Assembly: GCA_016716135.1 (NCBI GenBank)
Contig: JADJWX010000028.1
Coordinates: 186,001 to 250,000, forward strand
DNA length: 64,000 nt
Source of the DNA: Lewinellaceae bacterium
Lineage (GTDB): Bacteria; Bacteroidota; Bacteroidia; Chitinophagales; Saprospiraceae
Reading direction: 5' to 3'
Part shown: piece by piece, positions 35,577 to 44,192 of the stretch
How the letters are laid out: each line of letters opens with the position of its first letter
Position numbering within the stretch: position 1 is the stretch's first letter
Program-made: the position numbers and the translations under genes
Notes under the pieces: model-generated
What the model saw: the letters and a program-made list of their open reading frames with translations, nothing else
Databases searched by the model: none
What the model was told of the DNA's origin: nothing

Positions 35577-38107
35577 ACAAAATAAATGCCCGCAGGTAAA
35601 TCCAATTCGAGAACCAGTTGGTTCTCAGGCATTTCACGGGTGAGCAATAGCCGCCCTTGCGCACTAAACACCTGAATTTGAACCGGTTGGTGCTCGGAAT
35701 GGTCCCATTCCAAAATCATCCGGTTTTCAACCGGGTTGGGGGAAATCCGAAGCAGCTGATTTTCTTGTTTCCCGTTATCGGCCCGGCTCTGCGACGCGGC
35801 ATCACTTTCCGGCGGGCAATTGAACGTATTCAGGTGCGCTTCCGTGAACGGTTGTCCTTGCAACCGCACCACACTGTTGAAATAGCCGGGGGTACTGAAA
35901 GGCGGAAGCGTAACCGTAAAAACGTCCGATTCACCATTCTTTATGCCGGTAGCCTGCGGTTCGAACCGGATGGAGTACAGCGGGCTGTAATTCGGATTGC
36001 GAATCGCGTATTGCCGGCCGCCGGGGGTTGTATAGATATCGCTTCCCGTAGGTGCGACGGCAACCACGCCTTTGGGCAATTGAAAGGCAACGTATACCAG
36101 GGGTTGCGAGCAGTTATTTTGTATCCGGAAATGATAGCTGCGGCGGTTTGCAACATCGATTGAAATGCGAAGCAACTCGAAGTGGATGCAGCCATTTGTC
36201 TTTTCGTCGCACGGGTGCGCATCATCAACCGAAATACGAAGTTGAAAACAACAGGCAGACTGGTTACCGCAGCTGTCCTGCACTTCAAAACAAAGCGTAT
36301 GATCGCCCGGCACGAATGCGCTGCCGCTGGGCAAACCCTGTGTCTGAACAAGCTGTATTCCCGGGCAAACACAAGTGCTCCATACATCCGGTTCCGGGTA
36401 TGTAACCGGCGCCGACAACGTGCCAAAAGGTATCTGGATAAGGCTGTCGGGCGGGCAATTTGCAACGATGGCTGACGGCGCACTCAATACCGTATGTTCC
36501 ACAATGTAGGTTGCCAATGTATCGCACAGGCCGGTTGCAGACGGGATCAGGTGGGTGTATGTTCCGGGCTGGGTATAGGTGACGCCATTGAGGGTTACGG
36601 AATCGCCCGGGCAGAAATAGACGGTCTTTTCAAGTTTCGGATTGATCCCGGTCCGGATGTTGTACACCAGGTTGGTATCGCAGTTCGGGCCGGCAACCGT
36701 TGTGTTTACAAAGCCCGGGCTTGTATAGACTTTTCCGTCAACAACAAAAGAATCACCCGGACAAAGAAAAATCTCCTGATAACCCGGCACCGGCGGGCAA
36801 TAATCCAGTTTGGTTAGGCTGCCGGACACCTGGGGCAGGTTCACGTTCCAGGTGGTGTCGAAGTTTACCTGCATCATATCGGCCGTCGATACCGTGATCG
36901 GCAGATGGCTGGCTGCCGTGCTCACCGATTGTGCGCAGCATTGTGTCACCAGGCCGTTCGCATCCGTTTTAACGACTAAAATACTGGCCGGTTGGCCCGG
37001 GAAAATTACCGCACCGGCAGCGATGATCCCGCCATCCGGCGCTTCGATTGCCGTTGTGAAATAATCGGTTCCGTCCAAAGCATACTCGTACGACCACAAT
37101 ACCGCCCCGTCGGCACTGATTTTTACCAGGGTGGGATCGAGGTTTGCATTCTGTGGTTCGTTCCGGCGTGGAACCAGGAGGAAGTTGCCGTCCGACAAAG
37201 GGGCGATCGGCCCGTACCCGACATTGGGATAGGTTTTTGCCCACACCAGGTCGCCGGTGCGGCCAGTGCGGCAAACCAGTTGGATGGATTTTGAATTGCC
37301 GGGCGGATAAGCGGCCCCGGCCGCCATCCAGCCGCCGTCCGGCGCCGCTGTGATCGAATGCAGTGCAGTTTCATAATCGGCCGGGCCGTCGTATGCATGA
37401 TGGTACAGGATGTTGCCGCTTGCCGCATCGAACAGGTTGAAGGCGGCGAATGTATCCCTGCGGCCAACGGCGAAAATGGTGTCGCCGATGATAGAAAATG
37501 CATGAAACCTGGGATTTTCGCCCCAGTAAAACATACACCGTTTTGACCACACGGTGTTCCCCTGATTGTCGATCCGGATCAGCACGGCATGACTATCGCC
37601 CTGCGACGAACGGCCGGAGATGATGTAACCACCGGGAACAGCCCTGACCCAATCGCCGGTGTTGCGCCGGCCGCTCAGGTAACTGGGTATGACCTGTTGC
37701 CACTGGATCATGCCGTCGGCGTCGGTTTTGACCACCAGTATTTCTCCGTTTCCCATCGAGTTTACCCCATGCAATTCGCCCATTGCCAGGTAGCCGCCGT
37801 CGTTGGCTTCGATAACCGTGCGAAACCCCGCCTGAAAAGCCGGCCCGTAATGCCGGAGCCAAACGAGGTCGCCTGCCGTATCGATTTTCATCAGAAAGGG
37901 TTTGTATTGCGGGCCGGGGAGGTTAATACTGGTGTTTGAGGAGCCTGCCAAAACGTAGCCGCCGGCAGTAGAGAGGATAGCGGCGGCATCTATGGCAATG
38001 TCGGCGGCGCCAAAAGCGCGCTGAAAGGTTTGTTGGCCGGAAAGCAAAGTTGCCGCCAGGCAAACCCAAAGGCAGGAAACAAACAGGCGTAAGGATGTAA
38101 ATTCCAT
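35519..38107 (-). CDS. Secreted T9SS protein with quinoprotein-like repeats and HYR-like domain
   Basis: An 862-residue secreted protein. The start is taken at MEFTSLRLFVSCLWVCL (38107), a signal peptide. Residues 30-420 contain repeated propeller-like blades of the form DGGYLAMGELHG, VVKTDADGMIQWQQV, PDGGWMAAG and KISADGAVLWSYEYA. The middle has CPGDSFVVDGKVYTSPG repeats, then an HYR-like module (FVPGDHTLCFEVQDSCGNQSACCFQL) and a DUF11-like segment. The last 85 residues are a T9SS sorting domain (LLRISPNPVENRMILEW to RSSGRFVVR). Probable surface or released protein; its function is unknown. Confidence 0.8.
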   Translation of the reverse strand: MEFTSLRLFVSCLWVCLAATLLSGQQTFQRAFGAADIAIDAAAILSTAGGYVLAGSSNTSINLPGPQYKPFLMKIDTAGDLVWLRHYGPAFQAGFRTVIEANDGGYLAMGELHGVNSMGNGEILVVKTDADGMIQWQQVIPSYLSGRRNTGDWVRAVPGGYIISGRSSQGDSHAVLIRIDNQGNTVWSKRCMFYWGENPRFHAFSIIGDTIFAVGRRDTFAAFNLFDAASGNILYHHAYDGPADYETALHSITAAPDGGWMAAGAAYPPGNSKSIQLVCRTGRTGDLVWAKTYPNVGYGPIAPLSDGNFLLVPRRNEPQNANLDPTLVKISADGAVLWSYEYALDGTDYFTTAIEAPDGGIIAAGAVIFPGQPASILVVKTDANGLVTQCCAQSVSTAASHLPITVSTADMMQVNFDTTWNVNLPQVSGSLTKLDYCPPVPGYQEIFLCPGDSFVVDGKVYTSPGFVNTTVAGPNCDTNLVYNIRTGINPKLEKTVYFCPGDSVTLNGVTYTQPGTYTHLIPSATGLCDTLATYIVEHTVLSAPSAIVANCPPDSLIQIPFGTLSAPVTYPEPDVWSTCVCPGIQLVQTQGLPSGSAFVPGDHTLCFEVQDSCGNQSACCFQLRISVDDAHPCDEKTNGCIHFELLRISIDVANRRSYHFRIQNNCSQPLVYVAFQLPKGVVAVAPTGSDIYTTPGGRQYAIRNPNYSPLYSIRFEPQATGIKNGESDVFTVTLPPFSTPGYFNSVVRLQGQPFTEAHLNTFNCPPESDAASQSRADNGKQENQLLRISPNPVENRMILEWDHSEHQPVQIQVFSAQGRLLLTREMPENQLVLELDLPAGIYFVQGHTASGKLRSSGRFVVR

Positions 38108-38206
38108 CGGAATCGGGTGTGGTGAAAAACTTGCCAAAGTTGCCGGCAAATTCGATCATTTGGAATATTTAAGACCGGCTGTGTCGGATGGGGGACGTTT
38201 GCTTTA

Positions 38207-38309
38207 CAGTTTCACAGAGGCTCACAGAGGAACGGAGGCACACGGAGGTTTTTTGTTTTGTAGAACTCAGTTTCACGGAGGCTCACAGAGGAACGGAGGA
38301 GCACAGAGG
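38207..38309 (+). repeat. Two 42-bp direct repeats with internal CACAGAGG-type units
   Basis: CAGTTTCACAGAGGCTCACAGAGG and its continuation at 38207-38248 recur at 38268-38309 with few changes. Inside each copy, short AGAGG/GGAGG units repeat. The block fills the gap between the adhesin and DUF2911 genes, both leftward. It looks like an intergenic dispersed repeat; no function is evident. Confidence 0.7.
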
Positions 38310-38312
38310 GGA

Positions 38313-39377
38313 TTAGTTTTTGCTGTCCAATGCCTTTTGCGTTTGCGCAACCAGGCGTTCCAGGTTTTCCTTGCGGCGCGGCGAATCGGCCAGCGCCAGC
38401 GCTTGCCGGTAATGTTTCAGCGCAGCGGCATGATCCCCAAGGGCCGAATAGCCGCGACCAAGGCCCAACTGGGTGATGAACAGATCGCCGAAGCGCTCCT
38501 GATTTTGCCGGTAAATTACCAGCGCCTGTTCGTTTTCCTTTTGCGCCTGCAAGCTCCGGGCCAGGTAGTACAGGTCGTTGGGAGTCGCCAGTTTCATGGC
38601 CAGGGTTTTGGCCGATTCTGCCTCCGCAGGCCTGCCCAGCTTTTCGAGCAGTTTTGATTGCGTCATCAAATTTTCAAACTGGGGTTTGATCTGAACAGAC
38701 TGCTCCGCCCAGGCCAGGCCTTGTTCGAGAAACACCTCGTGGTCCAGGCAATACCCGGCGGCCTGGTTCGGCGCTTCCCAGAAAAACAGGCCGATATTGC
38801 TTTTCAATTGCGCGCGGAAACTTTCGACAACCAGTTCATGCACCGGAAAAGCAATTTTAAACGGCACCGCCAGGTTTTCCCACTTCATGGCCAGTACGGT
38901 ATAATCCGGCTTGCGTTCGGTGAATTCAAAAGTCAGGTACTCGTTGTATTCCGCACTTTCGGGCTTTACCTGAACACGCAACTGGTCTTCAGCCTCGTCG
39001 TACACGAATGTACCCCAGGCGGTATATGTTTTTGAAAAAATAACGGTCCAGGACGATGCACCGGGGATAAGAAAAAAACCATAAGTCCCGGCCGGAATGG
39101 CCTGCCCTTCCACCCGGGCATCCGCCGAGAAGGTGATGGTCGTGTTTTCGTTGGCGCCAACACGCCACACCTGGTCGTAGGGTACCAGTTGTCCCCATAT
39201 TTTACCCTGCCGGCCGTCCACATCGGGGCTGTTGTAGCGCACGGTTACGGTAGCCACGCCGCTGACACTTTGCGAAACGGTGCTCGCCTGGTTGTCGCCA
39301 CTGGGCGGCGCCTGGAGAAACTGGGCCTGCAAGACGCAGGTAAAAAGCAGGAAACTGAAGGAAAGGATAATTTTCAT
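38313..39377 (-). CDS. DUF2911 domain protein with TPR tail
   Basis: A 354-residue secreted protein. The start is placed at MKIILSFSFLLFTCVLQAQ (39377), a signal peptide. Residues 25-170 match DUF2911: SVSGVATVTVRYNSPDVDGRQGKIWGQLVPYDQVWRVGANENTTITFS, then GTYGFFLIPGASSWTVIFSK and WGTFVYDEAEDQLRV. Residues 225-345 are TPR-like (LAWAEQSVQIKPQF, LGRGYSALGDHAAALKHYRQAL). DUF2911 is a common Bacteroidota family of unknown function. It is read leftward and shares the gap 39378-39796 with the divergent beta-helix adhesin. Confidence 0.88.
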   Translation of the reverse strand: MKIILSFSFLLFTCVLQAQFLQAPPSGDNQASTVSQSVSGVATVTVRYNSPDVDGRQGKIWGQLVPYDQVWRVGANENTTITFSADARVEGQAIPAGTYGFFLIPGASSWTVIFSKTYTAWGTFVYDEAEDQLRVQVKPESAEYNEYLTFEFTERKPDYTVLAMKWENLAVPFKIAFPVHELVVESFRAQLKSNIGLFFWEAPNQAAGYCLDHEVFLEQGLAWAEQSVQIKPQFENLMTQSKLLEKLGRPAEAESAKTLAMKLATPNDLYYLARSLQAQKENEQALVIYRQNQERFGDLFITQLGLGRGYSALGDHAAALKHYRQALALADSPRRKENLERLVAQTQKALDSKN

Positions 39378-39796
39378 AGCGTACTTTTTTGTGTAATGGG
39401 AAGATTCGTTCGAAGGCGAATTGGGACTTGCCCTTTCAAAATTCAAGCAACAGAAAAGGCAGCAACAATTTTTTCGACAAATGCGGACCGGCAACCACTG
39501 GTCCGAATGTTCCGGAAACTATGTTTTTCAGAAATCTTTTCCATACATGGCAGATTTTGCAGCAATCGGCTTTATTTTGCGTAACAATGCATTTTCTTTA
39601 ATCCGGCCGGTTCATAAAAACCGACACAAAAACGACATCTGAACACGCCGCCCCGATTCCGCTCTACGATTCGGAGCAATTGGTTTCCCGCCAGGCATTT
39701 TTCAGGTTTCTTCCCATCCCTTTTCCGAAAAACGGCATATCGCCACCCGTTTCTTCAAAACCGGGCAGGTCAATTTATTCGGTAAAATTATTTTTC
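39378..39796. other. 419-bp divergent intergenic region without a gene
   Basis: The region separates two divergent secreted-protein genes. It contains a TATTTTG-like box at 39573-39579 for the rightward gene and is otherwise AT-rich without a convincing gene, repeat or hairpin. Short open frames here have no signal peptide or family pattern. Confidence 0.4.
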
Positions 39797-42700
39797 ATGA
39801 AATCTGCTAATCACGTGTTCCGATTCCTCCTGTCGTGCTGCCTGCTTTTGCCGGCGCACTTATTTTTTGCTCAAACAAGCTGGACGGGTTCGGGCAACAC
39901 CAATTGGGCCGATCCCGCCAACTGGTCGGCCGGCGTACCCGACGCTGCCGACGACGTAACGATTCCCAACACGGCCAACGACCCCGTCATCATGGGCGGC
40001 ACAGCGGCTGTCGCCAAATCGGTGATGGTGGATGTGGATGCCGCACTGACCATCCAGGCCCTCGGCAGCCTGGCTATAGACGACCCAGCCACACAAAGCC
40101 TGGCCAACGGCGGCACGGTAATTAACCACGGCCTGCTGACCATCGGAGCCGTAACCAGTGGCGGGAGCTACGGCCTGGTAAACGGCGGCACGTTTACCAA
40201 CATGGCCGGCGGAACCGTCCGGATTGAGCGTTGCACCAATATCGCCTTGTGGAATTACGTGGATGGCATGTTCAGCAATGCCGGGCAATTGGTAATTGAA
40301 GCCAGCGGCGCCAACACGGGGCCCGGCATTTACAACGAAAGCAGTTTTCAGAACACAGGGAACCTGTCGATCAATGAGGTTAATACCGGCCTGAACAACC
40401 GTGCCAACAGCAGTTTTATCAACAGCGGTACCGTGACGATCAAGCCTGGCGTAATGTTTAGCGGGCCATGTATCTATAATTTTTCAACGGTTGAAAACAA
40501 TGCAGGTGGCCTGCTTGATCTCTATCCACGTTCAGCCGGCATCGACAACCGCCTTGATGCAAGCTTCACCAACAATGCCGACATCTCCATTTTCGGTCAG
40601 CCTATCAACTTCGGGGCCGGGCCGGGTATCTATAATCAAGGCCTGTTACTGAATGGGGCAACAGCCCATATTCAAATAGACAGTGTCAGCCGTGCAGGCA
40701 TTCACAATTCCTCAACTGCCCGGTTTGAAAATGCCGGAAAGTTATCGCTCGCTTTACGCGGCGCAATCTTCTCCTTTGCACCTGCTATAGATAATTATTC
40801 GGATTTTCGCAACCAGGTCAATGCGGAGATCATAATCGACAGTGTAAGTCAATCCGGCATTGTGCATCGACAGGATACCTTCATTAATGCGGGTAAAATT
40901 TTCAATGGCCCGACAGCCAATTACACCGGCTATCCCTTATTGTATAGTACCGCAGTTTTTATCAATACCGTTACCGGCATGATCCAACTGGAAGGTTATG
41001 ACGGGGAGCAGGCAGCTATGCAGACTGAATCCTCCGGACCATTCTTCAATGCCGGCACTATTAATATCGGCATGATCCGCGGAAACAATAAGATCGGATT
41101 TACGCTTTACGGGAATTTTGAAAACAGCGGCGTATTAAATATTGACCGAATCAGGGCAACGAGCTTTAACGACAATGGTATGTACATTTCAGCCTTTAAT
41201 AAAACTATTGTCAACACCGGGAAGATAACGATCGGCAGCGCCGTCAGTGGCGGGCGGACAGGTATTTATATCAGCACTGCAAATTTCAACAATACCGGGG
41301 GTGAAATTTTAATCGATAACCTGGGCAACGGCCAAAACAGCCATGGCTTGCAGAATTCCGGGGGAAACTTCACCAATACAGGCAAAATCACAATTGGAGG
41401 CAGTGGTGGTGGCTCTGAGTGGGGCCTGTGGAATGACGGGATATTCAACAACAATGCAGTAGGTGAAATTAACATTGACCGGAGTACCATCACCGCCTTG
41501 CAAAACAACTTTAACGACTTTACCAACGCCGGTAAAATTGTCATCGGCAGTCAAACTGCTATCGGCAATTGGGGCCTGTACTCTACGGGAGCCTTCAATA
41601 ACTCCGGCGAAATACAGATCGATCGCGCAACGATAACGGCCCTGCGCAACCAGTCGAACACTTTTTCCAATTCGGGCAAAATCGCTCTGGGAAATTCTGC
41701 CAGCGTCGGCGACTGGGGTTTGTGGAATGAAGCAACTTTTCAAAACCAGGCCACCGGCGAGATCAGCATCAACCGCTCGCCCAATACCGGCCTGCACAAC
41801 AGCGTCGGCCCTTTCACCAATGCGGGAACCATCAGGATCGGCCCCGATGTCAGCCTGCTCGGTCTGGCCAACTACAACAACTTTACCAACGAAGCCTGCG
41901 CCGTGATGGACATCCAGTCGGGCGCCGTCAACAACCAAAGCACTGTGACCAACCACGGCCTGATGACCATCAACACCGCGCTGGCGCACACCAATGCCGG
42001 CACCTTCACCAACAACGGCATCCTGGAGTACCCGAAAGGCAATCCTGTGCCCGGCGTGGTCAACCAGGACATCATCGTGCAACCCGCCAGCGGTGGCTGC
42101 CCGGTACCCGGGGTGGTGACCATCGGCGGCGACAACAATTTCACCCCTGCCGGTGCCTGGTACAAGGACGAAGCGCTCACCGATCCGGCCGGCACTTACG
42201 ACGACGGCTCCAACACTTTTTATGCCACCGACCTCACCAACGGCGTCCACACCCTCTATTTTTCAATAGCCGATGACAACAACGATTGCCCGCGTACGGT
42301 CTCCATCGAACTTACGCTGAACGGCCAGCCTGATTGCAGCATCGACGGACCGGCAGGTGCCGTTTGCGCTTTTTCGGAAGGCAATACCTACAGCGCCCCC
42401 GCTGGCATGGACAGCTACAGCTGGAGCATTGAAGGCGACGGCTCGATCCAGGGCGCTACCAACGGCCAGTCCATTTCCGTGGCGGCCGGGGCATCCGGTA
42501 GTTACACGGTAACTGTGGCTGTAAACCTCAACGGTTGCGGCAGCAGCTGCGCTGAAACCTCAAACATTAGCACCATCTCCTACCAGTTGGTGGCGACCTC
42601 CGCGTACTGCCAGGGGGAGCCAGGACCAGTGCTCAGCCTGACCGGCTCCGAACCAGGTGCCAGTTATCAACTGCAGACCGGCGGTGGCGACAACCTTGGA

Positions 42701-43120
42701 ACACCGGTTGCAGGTACCGGCGGAGCCCTGAGTTTTGGCGCTTATCCAAACGGCTCATACCAGGTGTTGATCAGTGGCGGCAATTGTCCGGGACCGCTGA
42801 AAGCCACGGCGGCGGCAACAGCGGTGGCTTGCGCAATAGCAGTGCCTGACTTCTGCTCCTGCAATAGCCAGGGCGGTTACACCGATGTTGCGGTTAAAGT
42901 TTCGGCGCCAGACGGCCAAAACTGGACGGTAAAAAATGTGATCGGTTTGTATTCCGGCAGCGGGCCATATATCCCGCTGGCTATCGGCACGCCACTCAAT
43001 CCGCTGGGCAACGACATGTACGCGTTGCCGGCTGCCCGGGCCAACAACAAGGGCTATTGGGTGCAACTGACTAACGGCGTCACAGACCTGAATATTCAGG
43101 TGGGGAATCCGGGTTGGTAG
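39797..43120 (+). CDS. Large secreted beta-helix repeat protein
   Basis: An 1107-residue secreted protein, start taken at MKSANHVFRFLLSCCLLLPAHLFFAQ (39797). Residues 30-55 (WTGSGNTNWADPANWSAGVPDAADDVTIP) are the G8/autotransporter-like opening of such proteins. Residues 100-750 consist of about a dozen imperfect 55-65-residue units of the type FxNxGxIxIG, WGLWNxGxFNN, GEIxIDRxxITALxN, predicting a long right-handed beta-helix. Residues 780-1000 resemble PKD/Ig modules. The last 85 residues (DFCSCNSQGGYTDVAVKVS to LNIQVGNPGW) do not look like a classical T9SS sorting domain. Probable adhesin; the export route is uncertain. Confidence 0.8.
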   Translation: MKSANHVFRFLLSCCLLLPAHLFFAQTSWTGSGNTNWADPANWSAGVPDAADDVTIPNTANDPVIMGGTAAVAKSVMVDVDAALTIQALGSLAIDDPATQSLANGGTVINHGLLTIGAVTSGGSYGLVNGGTFTNMAGGTVRIERCTNIALWNYVDGMFSNAGQLVIEASGANTGPGIYNESSFQNTGNLSINEVNTGLNNRANSSFINSGTVTIKPGVMFSGPCIYNFSTVENNAGGLLDLYPRSAGIDNRLDASFTNNADISIFGQPINFGAGPGIYNQGLLLNGATAHIQIDSVSRAGIHNSSTARFENAGKLSLALRGAIFSFAPAIDNYSDFRNQVNAEIIIDSVSQSGIVHRQDTFINAGKIFNGPTANYTGYPLLYSTAVFINTVTGMIQLEGYDGEQAAMQTESSGPFFNAGTINIGMIRGNNKIGFTLYGNFENSGVLNIDRIRATSFNDNGMYISAFNKTIVNTGKITIGSAVSGGRTGIYISTANFNNTGGEILIDNLGNGQNSHGLQNSGGNFTNTGKITIGGSGGGSEWGLWNDGIFNNNAVGEINIDRSTITALQNNFNDFTNAGKIVIGSQTAIGNWGLYSTGAFNNSGEIQIDRATITALRNQSNTFSNSGKIALGNSASVGDWGLWNEATFQNQATGEISINRSPNTGLHNSVGPFTNAGTIRIGPDVSLLGLANYNNFTNEACAVMDIQSGAVNNQSTVTNHGLMTINTALAHTNAGTFTNNGILEYPKGNPVPGVVNQDIIVQPASGGCPVPGVVTIGGDNNFTPAGAWYKDEALTDPAGTYDDGSNTFYATDLTNGVHTLYFSIADDNNDCPRTVSIELTLNGQPDCSIDGPAGAVCAFSEGNTYSAPAGMDSYSWSIEGDGSIQGATNGQSISVAAGASGSYTVTVAVNLNGCGSSCAETSNISTISYQLVATSAYCQGEPGPVLSLTGSEPGASYQLQTGGGDNLGTPVAGTGGALSFGAYPNGSYQVLISGGNCPGPLKATAAATAVACAIAVPDFCSCNSQGGYTDVAVKVSAPDGQNWTVKNVIGLYSGSGPYIPLAIGTPLNPLGNDMYALPAARANNKGYWVQLTNGVTDLNIQVGNPGW

Positions 43121-43141
43121 GCTAATTGTCCTGCGCCGGCG

Positions 43142-43149
43142 TACCTTTG
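43142..43149 (+). promoter_or_regulatory. -7 box giving a probably leaderless transcript
   Basis: TACCTTTG ends only 5 bp before the ATG at 43155, so transcription would start at or next to the initiation codon. Confidence 0.55.
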
Positions 43150-43154
43150 GCGCC

Positions 43155-44021
43155 ATGCTACCAACCAGCCTGGAAAAGCACTTAGAAACGCTGCTGCAAA
43201 CGACTTTCAGCGCCGTGCAGCCCCTTTCGGGGGGCAGCATTAACCAGGCTTTCCGGCTCGATGGACCGGCTGGCCGGCAGTGGTTTGTTAAAACCAATAC
43301 CGGCAAACAGGCGCCCGCCATGTTTCGGACCGAAAGCCAGGGACTGGCCCTGCTGGGCGCTTCCAGATCAATCCGGACACCCAAAATTTTCGGCCACGGC
43401 AGCACCGCCGACGGCCATGCCTACCTGGTGCTCGAATACGTCAAACCCGGCTATCGCAACCGGTTGTTCTGGGAGCACTTTGGCCGCGGGCTGGCCAACC
43501 TGCATGGCAATACTTCTGCGCTGTTCGGATTCGCGCACGACAATTTTATCGGTCGCTTGCCGCAATCAAATAGCCGGCATACTACCTGGGCTGAATTTTA
43601 TGCTGAAGAGCGGCTATGGCCGCAAATGTTGCTCGCCCGCGAGTTGGGCTATTTTGATGCTGCAACGGAGCAACAACTCGATCGCCTGTGCAAAAACCTG
43701 GGCTGGCGCTGCCCGGAAGAACAACCTGCCCTCTGCCACGGCGACCTTTGGAGCGGCAATTTCCTCTGTGATGCCGCCGGCCTGCCAGTGCTCATCGACC
43801 CCGCCGCCTGTTTCGCGCACCGGGAAATGGATCTGGCCATGAGCCGCCTGTTTGGCGGTTTTGATCCGGCCTTTTACAGCGCCTATACGGAAGCCTGGCC
43901 TTTGGAGCCAGGCTTCGACGAGCGGGTGGAAATTTACCAGCTGTACTATTTGCTGGTGCATGTGAATTTGTTTGGCGGGGGCTATGTGGACAGTGTTCGG
44001 TCGGTTTTGCAGCGGTTTTGA
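43155..44021 (+). CDS. Fructosamine/ketosamine-3-kinase family protein
   Basis: A 288-residue cytoplasmic kinase-fold protein. Motifs: LSGGSINQAFRLD (nucleotide loop), QWFVKTN (conserved Lys), LVLEYVKPG (hinge), LCHGDLWSGNFL (catalytic HGDLWSGN) and VLIDPAACFAHREMDLAMSRLFGGF (DP metal site). These are typical of fructosamine-3-kinases, which phosphorylate sugar adducts on proteins so that they break down. Length is normal. The strict Bacteroidota -7 box at 43142-43149 ends 5 bp before the ATG, suggesting a leaderless mRNA. Confidence 0.92.
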   Translation: MLPTSLEKHLETLLQTTFSAVQPLSGGSINQAFRLDGPAGRQWFVKTNTGKQAPAMFRTESQGLALLGASRSIRTPKIFGHGSTADGHAYLVLEYVKPGYRNRLFWEHFGRGLANLHGNTSALFGFAHDNFIGRLPQSNSRHTTWAEFYAEERLWPQMLLARELGYFDAATEQQLDRLCKNLGWRCPEEQPALCHGDLWSGNFLCDAAGLPVLIDPAACFAHREMDLAMSRLFGGFDPAFYSAYTEAWPLEPGFDERVEIYQLYYLLVHVNLFGGGYVDSVRSVLQRF

Positions 44022-44112
44022 TTGGAACAGCCAGCACCGCAATGACAGCCGGAAGGTCAAAGTATTTTCCATACCGGCAGTAAAATCACGAACCTGTGGT
44101 AAGCCCGTCGCG

Positions 44113-44120
44113 TATATTTG
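44113..44120 (+). promoter_or_regulatory. -7 box of the hybrid regulator gene
   Basis: TATATTTG matches TAnnTTTG, 73 bp upstream of the ATG at 44193. The double AACAATA boxes found upstream of its neighbours are absent here. Confidence 0.5.
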
Positions 44121-44192
44121 TGGATTCCAGGATACTGCAATTACTTACCCGTTGTTCCATAAAATTGCCTGTTCAAACCAAATGTGATCTCC

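Noticed and set aside
38207..38309. CRISPR array
   Set aside because: Only two 42-bp units with internal short repeats, a short non-unique spacer and no cas genes.
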